A DNA stretch of 64,000 nt from Globisporangium splendens (lineage: Eukaryota; Oomycota; Peronosporomycetes; Pythiales; Pythiaceae), in the NCBI GenBank assembly GCA_006386115.1, contig VFIW01000050.1, positions 481,339 through 545,338 of the forward strand, read 5' to 3'. The notes below the pieces were generated by a model. That model worked only from the letters and a program-made list of their open reading frames with translations, searched no databases and was not told the DNA's origin. Positions 12,070 through 24,200 of this stretch are shown piece by piece. Position 1 is the stretch's first letter. Every line of letters starts with the position of its first letter. Made by a program: the position numbers and the translations under genes.

Positions 12070-13995
12070 ATGGCCAATGAATCGCTTGTAGATCTCATCT
12101 TCGTTGTACATCAATCTTGAAGAAATGGCAACAGTTCAATTAACGTAAAACCCTTTGCGTTTGATTCTATCGTCTGGTATTCTGGCACTGTGCGAGTTAG
12201 CGATGACGGTTTGTTATTGTTCGATCAGCCTTGCACCCCGAGATCATGGCGGTCCTACTCCTGTCAAATGCATGGACGCGCTGACTCATGAGAGAGGAGC
12301 CAGTACCTGCTCAATTCTACTGTGCTCTTACAGTCTTGCTTCCGGTCCTCTTTTCCATCCATACACGAGTCATGTTCCTTTGATCCAAACGCTGACAGCC
12401 ATCCGTGCAATTCAACCAAGCGCGCATGAGGCTTTCCAACTGCAACAGCTCATACGCAGGATAAATGCAAACTTGAGTGGGATGGAAGCAGTTCGTCATA
12501 AGAAAAGAATGCTTTGAAGTGCGAGGACCTGATCCTGATGGAGCTGTTTTCTGTTTCCATCTGATCGACGCTGTAGCCGCCCTGGACCTCCGAGTCCACG
12601 ATGCTCTGGAGTCTGCCTCCATATTCAAGAGAGGCACCGTTGAAGTTGCCAATTTCCATACCCACGGCCACAAAAGCAAGGTCAATGGCAGCAGATGACA
12701 CGGAGGCGACCAAGTTGGAGATTCGAGGGTGCTGCTCATGAGGGGAGGTGAGCGGCAAGCGTGCAGGCCAGAGACGGGTCTTCGCGAAAGTCTCTGGCAC
12801 AGAGAAACGCCGTGTTGCCCTCACGTATCCACCATCTGTCACAGAAAGACAGTTCGGTGCGCGAGTAATGGCCACGTCGAGTGGACACAAAACGAGCGGA
12901 TCAGTTTGCAAGTCTCGGCCGCGAAATAATCACAATAGCCCTCTGGACACTGAGCAAATGCAAACTGAGTCATTTGTTTGCAAGAAGTTAAATTTGCATT
13001 CTCCAATTTATACATCTCTTGGGTGTCGATAAGTATTGTTCATGCTCTGTATTAGATTATGGATGCTCCTTTAAAAGAGGGAAGCAAAGGCAATAACCAT
13101 CTTGGATGATTGCTTTGCTCGAGTCGTGCTCGTTTTGGGTTCGCGACTCGTGTACAACAGATCAGAATGCGTGGCGATGCTGATGACAATCTTGCAAGGT
13201 GCATATTCCCTCTCTCTCTCTGTATGGGCTTATTCAGCCGTGTTTCCTTTCACTAGTCCAATCTGTCGGTGAAGAGTGCTCAGGTAATTGTGCGAATGTG
13301 CTCAGCCTAGAAGAAGCTGCTGCCTCCTGGTGCGAGAAACCCGGACTGGAGTGCCTATAACCAGCATCCCTTTGACGCTCACGCTCGTTGCCAATGCGTG
13401 ATTTTCCATAGACGTCGACGAGAGTGACTCACAAAGGCAGCCGCAACCATGTGACTCACGTTTCCCGTTGATTGGAATCAATCAAACCAACATTACGCAT
13501 TCGTCCAACGAATCCAACACGCTTGTTGACGCACGAGAAGTCTAAAACCTCTCTAAATTACGCTGTCGCCTCTCATAATGGCCACATCGATCCATATTTT
13601 TAAAATATGGACATGTATACTGCTTTTAAAATAGCATACATACTGTTTATTATGCATAAACGATCATTTACACTGAGGTATCCACTGTTGGCTTCGCTTG
13701 ACGACAGGGCGACGAACGTCAACGAACCGCGTCAAGTGGGACTCGCAGCATCACTTTCCCTCACTCGCGCGCTCTTTCCCACCTCGCAGTCTCTGCTGTC
13801 ACCGCCTGCCTTCACCAGTTGGTTTCGCAGACGCAGCCTCGTGTTCGTGAGCACCACAGGGTCCGTCAGTCCCTCCTCATCCCTTCCCCTGCCTGCCTCC
13901 TGTTCGTTGGTGAGACCTTGAGCTGCTCATACAAGGAGCTCACAATTGATTTTGCCACGCAAGACTCGCCACTTCCTCAGTCCCGACACCAGACG
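12070..13995. other. Spacer between the RNase T2 paralogues
   Basis: About 1.9 kb without a supported gene. A 153-codon frame at 12450-12911 (minus) is free of stops, partly also in a second frame, and could be the relic of a coding exon, but I recognise nothing in it. Two palindromes lie at 13591-13642. The right end holds the promoter and leader of RNase T2 gene 2. Confidence 0.45.
13591..13642. repeat. Two adjacent AT-rich palindromes
   Basis: 13591-13611 is a perfect 21-nt palindrome (TCCATATTTT, T, AAAATATGGA). It is followed at once by a second, imperfect inverted repeat (TGTATACTGCTTTT pairing with AAAATAGCATACA, 13614-13641). They lie about 370 nt upstream of the second RNase T2 start. 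They could form a cruciform or be the remains of a small transposon. Confidence 0.55.
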
Positions 13996-14937
13996 ATGTT
14001 CAAGAAGACGACCTCGCTGCTCTTGCTCTGCGTCGCCGCGGCCACGCAATTCCAGTCCGCGACGGCCATCGACTACCTCGGCGGCTGGCTCGCGACGCCG
14101 CCAAAGGAGCAGTGCGTGGACATTTGCGTCAACTCGAAGGCGGCGCCAACGTGCCCAACCTCGGACCCAGCGTGTTTGGCCAAGAAGCAGCGTCCATTCG
14201 ACTACGACTACCTGCTGCTGGAGCAGATCTTTGTGCCGCAGTTCTGCCGCGACTTGCTTAAGGGCGTGGACTCGACCATCTCGCACCAGAACGTCAACCC
14301 ATACCCAAACGGCCTCACGTGCAAGCCTTCGCAGGCCAAGACCCAGCTCACGATTCACGGCTTGTGGCCCAACTACAACGCCGGGTACGCTGGCTGCTGC
14401 AACGTGAGCGACACGATTAGCAACCATCCGTACAACGCGCTCGAGTTCGCGCAGGCGCACACGAGTCTGCTCGCCGAGATGAAGGACGCGTGGATCGACC
14501 CGACCCAAGCCAACACGTACGACACGCTCTGCGAGATCTACAACCACGAGTTCCAGAAGCACGGCATCTGCTACGGCGCCTTCGGTGACAACTGGGACCA
14601 GAGCGCGGCCACGTACTTCCGCGCCGCGCTCAACGTCGCCGCGACGCAGTACTCGGCCACCAAGAAGATCAACACGTGGGCCACGAGCACCAAGCCGCAG
14701 ACCACGCTCGCGGCCATCAACGCGCTTTACCCGAAGAACGTGCAAGTGCTGTGCTCGGCCGTGGACGGCGGCAACCAACTCTCGGCCATCCGCACGTGCT
14801 ACCAGAAGCCACTCGTGTACAGCAACAAGGGTCCGTTCTACCAGATCGACTGCGCGAACGCGACCAAGTCGTCCGCGACGATCCCGTGCGACGGCACTGT
14901 GCCGATCACGCTCACCAAGTACACGCCTCCTCAGTAA
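13996..14937 (+). CDS. Secreted RNase T2, tail-less paralogue
   Basis: T2-family RNase of 313 residues. The ATG at 13996 gives a clean signal peptide (MFKKTTSLLLLCVAAATQFQ) cut near SATA; the upstream in-frame Met at 13819 would bury it. CAS I (TIHGLWPNY, His121) and CAS II (HEFQKHGIC, His184) are intact. The body aligns with the upstream gene almost throughout, starting from IDYLGGWL, so the pair is a tandem duplication. It ends soon after the catalytic domain (YTPPQ) and lacks the Pro/Thr tail. Third codon positions are much richer in G/C than in gene 1, for instance long runs of codons ending in C, so the copies are not recent or differ in expression. Confidence 0.93.
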   Translation: MFKKTTSLLLLCVAAATQFQSATAIDYLGGWLATPPKEQCVDICVNSKAAPTCPTSDPACLAKKQRPFDYDYLLLEQIFVPQFCRDLLKGVDSTISHQNVNPYPNGLTCKPSQAKTQLTIHGLWPNYNAGYAGCCNVSDTISNHPYNALEFAQAHTSLLAEMKDAWIDPTQANTYDTLCEIYNHEFQKHGICYGAFGDNWDQSAATYFRAALNVAATQYSATKKINTWATSTKPQTTLAAINALYPKNVQVLCSAVDGGNQLSAIRTCYQKPLVYSNKGPFYQIDCANATKSSATIPCDGTVPITLTKYTPPQ

Positions 14938-15436
14938 GCAAACTCAAGCATGAGAAGCATTTTTGAGGAGCGGATAGAGAGTAAGCTGTGTCGTACTTGC
15001 CAACAAAAATATAAGCCACCATGGCAATTGCACCCGCATGTTTTGCAAAGCTAACCGTTTCGAAGTTGAGCTGTGTCCTCCATCGGAGCTGTTCGCACTG
15101 CGAAGAGCAATGCATGTTGTGGCCACAGCCACTCAACTCGAACTCAAAGAAGAGTGCACAAACTCCGCAACCGTGTGTTTGCATTCGCACGGCGGACGAC
15201 TTCGCAGCTCTTTGCAGGGGAGCAATTGACAGGCTCATTCGTAGCTTTCTGTTTTTGAGAAATGGAGTGCGACCAGGATAGCTACTTCCAAGGTTGTAAG
15301 TTACATTGTTAGGTCGATGAAGCACTGTCATCGCTTAATGGATACTGCAAAACTGCTGTTGGCATACCTGCTATTGCTGCCAACTCTGCCAACTTCTTGT
15401 ACTCTCATCGTTTCTCTTCGTTGCTATTATATTCAC
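14938..15436. other. Convergent 3' gap
   Basis: About 500 bp between the ends of RNase T2 gene 2 and the phosphate acetyltransferase gene, which converge. Nothing beyond presumed 3' untranslated sequence is visible. Confidence 0.5.
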
Positions 15437-17814
15437 TCATTCAGCCTTCTTTGAAATCATTTGCTCCGCCTGAATGGCCGTGATCGCCACCGTTGTGACG
15501 ATATCCTTCACAGTCGCACCGCGACTCAGATCGTTGACTGGCTTGCGGAGACCTTGGAGCATTGGACCCATCGCAACACACTGCGTGCTTTGTTGGACAG
15601 CCTTGTACGTGTTGTTTCCCGTGTTCAAATCTGGGAAGATCAAGACGTTAGCATGACCGGCGACGCGAGCGCCCGTCGAGTCAGCCTTCAGTTTCTGCTT
15701 GGCAATCGATTCGTCCACGGCGGCATCATACTGAATCGGTCCGTAAATATCCAGGTCTGGTCGCATTTCCTGCGCAATTTTTGTCGCTTCACGAACCTTG
15801 TCGATGATTGGACCCTTGTTTGAGTCACCCGTAGCGTACGACAACAATGCGACGCGAGGGATCATACCAAAAGCTTCTGCACTTTCAGCACTGGTGACGG
15901 CAATTTGCGCCAATTCTTCCGCAGTTGGGTTCGTGTTCACCGCGCAGTCACCGTAAATGCGCACTCCGTCCTCAAGGCACATGAAGAACACACTCGACAC
16001 GAGCGGGCGTTCAGGGGACGTCTTGATAAGTTGAAGGGCTGGACGAATTGTGTTCGCGGTCGTATGGCATGCACCAGACACCATACCATCAGCATCCCCC
16101 ATCTCAACCATCATTGTGCCGTAGTACGTCTCTTCAGCAATAGTGTCTCTCGCAATTTCCTTGGTCATGCCCTTGTGCTTTCGCATCTCGTACAGGCGTT
16201 CAGCATAGCTGTTCAGACGTTCACTGTCCATAGGCTTGATAACGCTTGCGCCAGAAAGGTCCAGGTTCATCGTCTTCGCATGCAATCGGATCTCATCTGG
16301 GTCGCCAAGGATGGTCAACTTGGCGAGACGTTGACGCAGGATTTCATCGGCGGCTTGGAGGATTCGAATATCTTCGCCTTCGGTGAGGACAATATGACGC
16401 TGTGCTGCACGTGCCTTGTTCAACACGAAGTGATTGAAGTGCTTTGGGGAACGATGCAACACGACGCCTTCGTCAAGCTCACCAATCAGGTTTGTCTTCT
16501 CAATGAACTGATCAAATAGGTTCTTGCATTGCCCGATCTTTCGAACACTGGTCGGCATAATGTCGGTGGAGACATGGCTGACTGCAGTAGCTGTGCTGTA
16601 TGTATCGTGAGGCACGACGAAGATTGGGATCGAGAGACCAGTCTTGTCCAACTCGGACACTCCTTGCAAAATTTCATGTGTGTTACTGTGTGGGTAGTCT
16701 CCATTCGTGAGCACAATACCGGCCACGTTAGGAAGAACACCTGGAATGCGAGACGCGAGCAACCCAAGCAAGATATCGGAGCGATCTGCCGACGTGATGA
16801 CCAGAATACCATCGTTGTACTTCTTCAAGTGGGCAAACAAGTCTCTCAGGTGGCTTGTAGCGACGACGGCGTCAGACACAATCACATTGTTCGAGATTTC
16901 TTTCGAGCCAAAAAGCTGCTTGGCACCCAGCTTGTGAGCAACTTCGTTCAGACGCTTCGATGCAATGAGGCTGTCGTGCGGAAGGAAACCAAGGAATGGC
17001 AAACCCTTCTTTGCCATGGCGTCTCTCAACTTGCCTTGCATGGTAGTTGCATCGGCCGATCGCACTCGGTTCGCAATCGTACCAAAGTAGTTCAGCCCTG
17101 CAGCTTCGACTTGCTCCTTACCGAGAACGGTTCGCGACACAATCTCTTCCACAAGGTCGCCATTTGTGTACGACACAGCCGACATATCAGTCAGCAGCAG
17201 CACAGGAGATCCAATTGCGCGCGCAATGTCGATGTTAATCTTCCAGCTCATCGCCGATTCATGCTCAGTGACTGGCGAACCCTCAATGATCATGAAGTCG
17301 TGGTTCTTCTTGCAGTGCTCAAACGAGCTCAAGATTTCTTCAACCAGGTCGTCGGATTTGCCAGTCATCCAGCACTCCAGCGCTCGTTCGCTGGTCACGC
17401 CGTACAGTTCATTGATCTGTTCCGGCAGTTCAAGCTCGCTCTTCATCAACTCCATGTGGTGGTCTTCAATTCCTGACGTCTTGCCTGGTGCAATTGGTCG
17501 AAAGTACCCCACCGAGGAAAACTTCTGTTCGAGCGTGTTCGCGAGTCCAAGAAGCACCGGCGACGTCTTCTTCGTGTATTCCGTCGACGTCACATACAAA
17601 CTCTCCACAGGCACGCGACCTAGCATGCATGAATAAAGAGAACAGCGAGCAGATGGTCAGTGTCTGCTAATGCATGCGACAGTTGGAGCATTTCTGCCTG
17701 TTCTTCGTACACACCTTGCTCCAGCGCAGCGGCCGTGAGCGTGCGGCAGTGCGGCGCCGTGCGCTGGCTCACCAGCGCCGTCATGCGGCGCATCGAGCGT
17801 CCGCACTTCCACAT
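15437..17814 (-). CDS. pta: Phosphate acetyltransferase, class II, probably mitochondrial
   Basis: Interconverts acetyl-CoA plus phosphate and acetyl phosphate plus CoA. Two exons (17814-17715 and 17619-15437) give 760 residues. Exon 1 is an Arg/Ser/Thr-rich peptide without acids at its start (MWKCGRSMRRMTALVSQRTA), a likely mitochondrial presequence. Then comes a P-loop-derived CobB-like domain (SVGYFRPIAPGK, DFMIIEGSPVTEH), a DRTGG-type domain (VITSADRSDILLGLLASR) and the catalytic PTA_PTB domain (GDADGMVSGACHTTANTIRP, IYGDCAVNTNPTAEELAQIA). This three-domain layout is the long class II bacterial form. No acetate kinase or phosphoketolase partner lies in the window. The enzyme is rare in eukaryotes, which suggests acquisition from bacteria; that is inference. 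Confidence 0.93.
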
Positions 17815-17850
17815 CCTGTCTGCTTCTTCTTGTCTTGCTTCTCACCGCGC

Positions 17851-17866
17851 GAATCTCCGAATGAGC
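17851..17866 (-). promoter_or_regulatory. Oomycete initiator (Inr) for pta
   Basis: On the minus strand GCTCATTCGGAGATTC matches the initiator consensus GCTCATTYBNNNWTTY at all 16 positions, about 40-50 nt upstream of the ATG at 17814. This supports the exon 1 start chosen for the phosphate acetyltransferase gene. Confidence 0.75.
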
Positions 17867-19056
17867 GAGCCAAACAGAGTGCGGTCGCCTATTTAAAAGG
17901 AAAGGGCGGGTTGCCATGGATGCAGGCTCTTCAACGTCACCCAAGCAGAGGGGAAACGCGTCGCCCCTCCCGTTTACACTTGACTAAAGTATGCAGACCT
18001 CCCCTCAGACACCAATGACGTCTGCAAACACGTATCGTCTTGGAGAGGGGAAAGACCGATGACACTCCTCACATAGATACGCGCGCGTGCCAACTGCGTG
18101 GCTGATCTGCTTGGGGGTGCCGCATGCGCGCGCGCGTTCATGACGAGGGAGCGCCGGCGGCGACGTGGACATGCGAGCGAACCTGAGCCAAAGTAGGAGG
18201 AGAGGAGTGCAGGCCAATCGTAGACGAGGACGCACGCGTGACGCAGCACGACTGACCTCTTCCGATTCGGCAGACTACCCGTTTGGTGTCCCAGCATTTA
18301 TGCAAAACGAGACATGTCGAGGGGCACGAGGCGATTTTTTTGGATTAATGCGGCCGGGTGTGCGGACTGGCATAGGGAGGAATTTTGAAAGCGTGCGCTG
18401 CCGTATTAAATGTGCGCCTTCGATTCGGTACTTTAAAGGAGGTAACAACACGGGATACGCAACCTTTCGTGTGCACTGCTCCAGGCATGACGGCTCCATT
18501 TTGGTTAGCTTTGCTACATTCTGCATGAATAGAGTGCAGATCATGCACGATATGCGCATGTTCTGACAACAAGCCGATCCTGGCGCCAGAAAAGCACATA
18601 ATCCGTGTGCAAACGGTGCATTTCCATATTGTGCATGCGATCATCTTTGTCTCCATGTGCACAAATTGCCGGTTCGGCGGCGATTTCTGGTGGACGACTG
18701 AACGAAAGTCTCGCTGCTATGCTGCAGAATGCGTGACATTTAAGCCATCATCACTATTATCTGCGTGGATAAATTCTCGATAGCGTTCAAGCGACACAAA
18801 GAAACTCGCGCGCAGATTCAGTCTTACGCCATGCGACCATTCTGTCTCGACGCTATTGTCGATTCGTTGGTCTGCGGCATCCCGGGGGTCTGACGCTTCA
18901 ATGCGCGATGACACGCGAGACATGCAAGTTCAAGCAGGAGTTGCTCTCATTTTCTTCTTGATCCAGGCGCGAGCTGCTTGCTTGCGATTCAGTTGAGCAG
19001 GTTCGTGGCTTGAATGGCTCCACGATGCCCAGATATTGCTGACATGCAGTTGAGAG

Positions 19057-19118
19057 CATGGCACGCAAGTCATATTCGTCTGCGTGTGGGATTAGACGAA
19101 TGTGACTTGCGTATCATG
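19057..19118. repeat. 24-bp imperfect stem-loop
   Basis: Arms 19057-19080 and 19095-19118 are reverse complements at 21 of 24 positions, and at 17 of 18 in the inner block around ACGCAAGTCA and ATTCGTC. The loop is 14 nt. It lies in a gene-free region. It may be a hairpin RNA precursor or a relic of an inverted-repeat element. Confidence 0.6.
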
Positions 19119-19625
19119 ACGTCGACTAATGCAGATACACTTGCAATTGTCGGTTTTCTCGGTGCAACACGTGACACGCAAGACATACCCAAGCGCAATC
19201 AAGCGCGGCTTACGCGATAAGATCGATCGCGATCCAAGGATTTCATTCCTGCTTTTTACCTCAAGCCAGCAAGACCTCAAAAGTGCAGATATTTATATAT
19301 CCTTTTTTGTGTCGTTATTTGCGGTTAGCTTTTTGTCTTTTTTCTGGTATGTTTCTGTCATTTTCTTGCTTGGTTGCTAGATGGAATCTTGCGTGTCGAC
19401 CGATGAAAAAGCCGTTGGGAAAACGTTGTCGTGTTTGCGTCATGCGTCCTCCTCACATTGCGTGTTGCGTGGCAGCAGGCAGCAAGCGCGAAGGTAAACA
19501 GCCCAACGTTTACTCCTGGCGAACACAAGCGCCGCAAGTCATCTCAAGGCATACAAATGGAAGTTGATGTCCTGACATGGCCCGAAGACCAGCCACCAAG
19601 CGTTGGCTCTGCGGAATTCCTAGCT

Positions 19626-20813
19626 CTAGATAGAGAACTCGTTGAACGTCGCCTTGTCGCGGTTCTTCTTCTTTGACTTGGCCTTCAGCGCTTCCTCGCG
19701 CGCGATCCGCACGGCCGAGTTCTCCGTCTTCTTCTTCTTCCCGCCCTTGGCCTTCACCACGCTCTTGATATCTACGATCACTGGCTCCTCCGTCTCCGCA
19801 GCCTTGGCATCTACGAGTCATCACACGCAATAAATCGTCAGGATATAGGCATCCATGCGAGAAACGAGGGTATCCACATTCACAACAGCAACGTACCAGC
19901 AGCTGGCTTCTTCTTCCCGCTCTTCTTCTTCTTCTTGGACGCGGATTCGCCGTTCGCAGGGGTTTCTGGACCCGCTTCAGGCTTCTTCTCTTCCTTCTTC
20001 TCTTCCTTCACTGGCGCTTCAGCTGCAGACAAAAATACACGACGTCACGACAATGAACAACAAAACCTATCAAGAAAGAGATAATAAGACCCCAAATGAA
20101 TACAGCAAGACGTACTGGAGATGCCAAGCGCAGCCAATGCGGCTTCGAATTCCTCGGCTTCCTTTTGCTTTTTCTCCTTCTTGCTCAGTGTGCGGGGGGC
20201 AGGGGTCTTCTTCACAGGCGCAGGGGCGGCGACTTCCTTCTTTGGCTCTTCCTCCTCTTCCTCCTCTTCGTCGCTGTCTTCTTCACTGTCGTCCTCCTCC
20301 TCTTCTTCAGCGGCAGCCTGCTCCTGGACCTGCTCGGCCACAACAGCGTGCTCGGCTTCGTCCTCACTGTCATCTCCCCAGGCCGAGGTCGACTTCTGGT
20401 TCACGAACGCGAACACAGCCTTTGGGTCGGACGCGCTAGCGGCAGTAGCGTCGGTCTTCGCGGACTTCTTGGACTTCTTCTTGTCCATCGACAACGCTGT
20501 TTATCCCATATCGGTATCACAGTCCATACATAAAGCAACAATAGGAAGATATCAATGTCAGTCGCTGTCTTCACACCGCAACAAGCAGTAGCATGCACAT
20601 ATACAGATGCACAGGCACACACACATAACACTCCATATCCAGTCGCCTGCATACAAAGATCGGGTCGGATCCTTTCTGTGCCATCATCACCCCTCATCTC
20701 CATATTCAACCCACGCATGCACACGCCATTTCGCGCCATCTTTCGGCCGCGAGGGACTCACCATCGAACACGTTGATGTTGATCTTCGGGGTGCGGTCGA
20801 CCTTCTTGCTCAT
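19626..20813 (-). CDS. Lys/Glu-rich low-complexity protein
   Basis: I do not recognise the family. Four exons keep phase (20813-20762, 20496-20116, 20022-19897, 19810-19626) and give 247 residues. It opens with MSKKVDRTPKININVFDALS, then a Lys-rich block, then ASDPKAVFAFVNQKSTSAWG. A long acidic Glu/Asp stretch and repeated Lys-rich blocks (SKKEKKQKEAEEF, SKKKKKSGKKK) follow. The C-terminus is KKKNRDKATFNEFSI. Highly charged alternating blocks are common in nucleolar and ribosome-assembly or translation-associated proteins, so such a location is plausible but unproven. The long antisense open frames in this region are by-products of the GAA/AAG repeats. Confidence 0.75.
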
Positions 20814-21234
20814 GGTGACTGGTTACGGGCTAATACGGCGGGGTGCTTGAAGGTCCGTGGCGCTGCGTGGCAGGGGCGAGAAACCTGGTTTATTGGGGCA
20901 AAATGCGCTGCTTGCGAATGGTAATAATTGGTTCGTGGGTGGCGCTGCTTTTTGGAAGCAAAAACACACATCTGGGTGGTCAGGTGCACTTCGTGATTGA
21001 ACCGCGGCTCGTGAACCGGGACCGGAGACCGAACCGGTAGATCTGCTTTCTCGATAAAGTCCGCAGTTTATGAACTCTCTCGTCTATACAAATTGTACTT
21101 GTAAGAGCATGCATCACAAGGCAACAACGAAAGCACAATCGTAAAATGAACACACCGAAACTCATGATTCTGCTGCTATCTATCTACACGGACTAGACGC
21201 ATCGAATGTATACAGCGTTTAGCAGTGGCGCTTT
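20814..21234. other. Gap between Lys/Glu-rich gene and KH-protein gene
   Basis: About 420 bp: promoter of the Lys/Glu-rich gene on the left, 3' flank of the KH-protein gene on the right. Only CCGG-rich sequence near 21000-21040 stands out. Confidence 0.45.
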
Positions 21235-24200
21235 TCAGTCGCTGTTCATGGAGATGATGTTCTGGAAGAGATCCACCGTTTGTTGGGAAAGCTGGATTGA
21301 CTGTGACTGCAGCTTGTCGCGCACACGAGCAGACCGGGTTCGTGTGCAAAAAATCTCTTCGACTTCTTTCCTAGTCGACGTCAAAATTTGAACCAGGTCC
21401 TTCAAATCTGGTTGTCCAGGACGTTCGCCATCCACCCTTGGCAATATCTTGCTCGTCTCCTCTTCGTCATGCTGGGAAGTTGCTCCGGACGGATGCCCTC
21501 CTTCATTGTCATCTGTTGTACCAGCTTCCACCTCGTCCACAGAAACGTCCTTCGCTGGTGGTGCAACTGAATTGCCTTTTCGTTCTTGGGGCAACTGGCA
21601 TGACGCAGAATGCAGTGCGATCTTTTCGGATACTCCAGTCAAATCTCTACCAACAACGCGAGCCTCACGAAGAACTTGAAGCAACTGTTGCACAGACTCG
21701 TTCTGATTTGATTCCAGCGATGAGTGTGCCGCGCTTCCCTTCACGAGATCATTCAAAACGGCTCGGTACGTTTCCAACTTGCCCCGGATCTGAAACATGC
21801 GGCTCCATTTTAATACATACGTCTCAGTCATCCCCTTTTCCCAATTTCCGATAGTATCCATGTTGAGATAGGTCGGCAGATCTTCATACACCATCGCGTC
21901 ACTCTCAAAGATTTCAGCTTTCTGGTTCCAATAATCAGTCACCAACTCTTTGTCCTCGTCTTCACAATGGTCACTACTTTCCAAATCACTAGCTGCAGGC
22001 TTCACAGCGTGTTGGCTTGACGAGACAAGTTCGCGCATCTTGGTACTCTCGGCATAGTAGGCATTTTGGTGAGTGAAACGGAGGCTCAGTAGCTCTTCTG
22101 GTTTCTCCAATAAACGATTCGCCCAGGATCCCATCAGATGAAGCGAATACATCTGCAGGACTTTCGACACGCTCTTCTTCACACTTGATTCAAACGTGAT
22201 GATGCGGTCCAATGACAAGGTGTCCAGGTTGTCGCCCCAAACGAAGTCATTCCAGAAGCAAACAATGCCGAGCAACTCTTCGCAGATCGTCTGCAGACAC
22301 CCGTTCTTGTCTTGCTCGTAGTCAAACACGGCCGACTCGACATGTCCAAAGAAGGCAAGCGGCAGTGCCTTGGAACTCGTTCGAAGTTTGCTCACATGGC
22401 CATTCGCACCGACTCCCTCGCGGTAGTCGTAGCCCCACATTTCGATGCACAGCAAAAACTCAGGAAAGAATTCAAAAGTATCTCGCAGCAAGTCCTCTGG
22501 AGAGCCATGAGGGTCGATATCCAGTTTCAATCTTGACTTGTACCCAGTCATTCGTTTCTCAAAGTAAGAATTGTTGAGTGCAGCAGGCAATGAATCGTTT
22601 TCTCTGCACTCTGCTCGTCCCCGCACGCAATACAAGTGGGACACCAAACAATGAAGCTGGATAGCCACGAGGTGCAATTTTCGGATAGTCGAGTTCATTT
22701 TCTTTCGATTCAGTATTTCCGTTCCGCTGTCAGCACCACCACTGCGAGACTTAGCGAGAGAGTACGTGACTTCGTCAAACCACTTCATGCGCGAGCTGAT
22801 CTGGGAAATCACTTTGTGCGTCCACTTGCCGACTGATCCACTCAAGCAGCCAAAATCACACGAAGGACGCTCCTTTGTAGACTCTGCAGGGAGCAACTCC
22901 ACAGGATGAAGGTAATAGTATGGGTTCGCTCGACTAATTTCCGCAAACAATCGCTTCTGCATCCCTTTCATGACGAACGAAGTTGGCGAGCAGGAAGACA
23001 TCTCGCTGAAGAGTGTCGAGGCAAAGGACGGACTTTCAGGCGAGAGAAGTACATCTTCCACTTTCTTTATCGCAAGATGCTCATTTTCGTCCGAGCTGGA
23101 TTCAATCTTCTGATCCATCTTGGAAGTGAATTTATCATCGTCTTCAAAGCCTCCATTCATGTCATAGTGGTCGTCGGTGCTTTCGAACCACCCGTCACTG
23201 TTTTCCCAGTTATTGTCTTCGACTGATACATCGGAGTACGCTTCAACTCTTGGGCTTCCATCTTGCGGTTGCTTCACACTCTGCACACGAGCACATTCGA
23301 CAGGTTCGCCACACGAAGCAGATGCATCCAGATCGAGCTTGCCAAACGAAAGAGCTTTGTCGATCCCATCTCTTAAAACACGAATCTTTCCAGACGTGTT
23401 CATCTCTGGCTTGGATGAAATCCGCAACGCTGCATCTAGAGCGTCTAACATTTGGCGCTTCAACGTACCTCGCAGCTTGTATCCAGCAGAAACAATTTGG
23501 CATTGAAGCACATGCACTGTGTTGCACAACTCCGCCAACTGTCCTAGAAGCTTGCTGCTTTGGTCAAGCTCCGCATACTTCTTCTGATGCAATGTCGCAA
23601 CACTATGAGCTTCGATGCGTTTGGCTTCCACGAAGCTGCCATACTGCAGAGATTCCATCAGTGCTTGATTCACGAGAATTCTGGGGTTTGTCACAACCTT
23701 CGGATTGAGTAAATCTGGTTGCTGCGCTACATAGGCGACATTACCCGAACGCTGCCAATCGTCTGCTTCGACCGTCTTGCTTGTTGAGTCACGAGGAGAG
23801 CACAGACTGGTAGACGGCTGGTCCTCTGAGGACTGCGAGAGCGCAAACGGCTGAGTCTGCATTTCTTTATCCTCCTCTGTCCGCTCGCATTCTGTCGGGA
23901 TGCAAGTCGGCACTTCCCTGGGTGCTGTATCGGGTACAGTGTGCTCGAGTACATCTGCTGCGCTTTCACCAAATGTCGTGCCTTCACACTTATCTTCAAT
24001 GAAAGAGGAGTCGACTGCACTTGTGCGTTCTTCAAAGTTTATTGCAACTTCACGGTCCTCGAGCTGCTCACCTCTTGCTTCGACAAAGTGATCATCCATT
24101 TGCTCATCATCATGCGCATCGGCATTTGCAGCATCGACCGAGAAATCAACAGGAGGTAAAGAATCGTGTTCGCTGCCATGTTGGGTAGGTTCACTACCGT

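Larger units (their letters stand above)
17815..19625. other. Intergenic region with a long stem-loop
   Basis: About 1.8 kb upstream of the phosphate acetyltransferase gene and beyond the 3' end of the Lys/Glu-rich gene. It holds the Inr at 17851-17866 and the stem-loop at 19057-19118. Open frames (for example 18717-18923 minus, 19129-19380 plus) show no domain and I call none. Confidence 0.45.

Noticed and set aside
10840..12114. 424-codon antisense frame opposite RNase T2 gene 1
   Set aside because: Shadow; its start is a translation of the complement of the Pro/Thr repeats.
12450..12911. 153-codon minus-strand frame between the RNase T2 genes
   Set aside because: No recognisable domain, no splice partner or promoter; could be a relic but cannot be supported.
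13927..14778. 283-codon antisense frame opposite RNase T2 gene 2
   Set aside because: Shadow of a G/C-biased gene; the sense strand has signal peptide and catalytic motifs.
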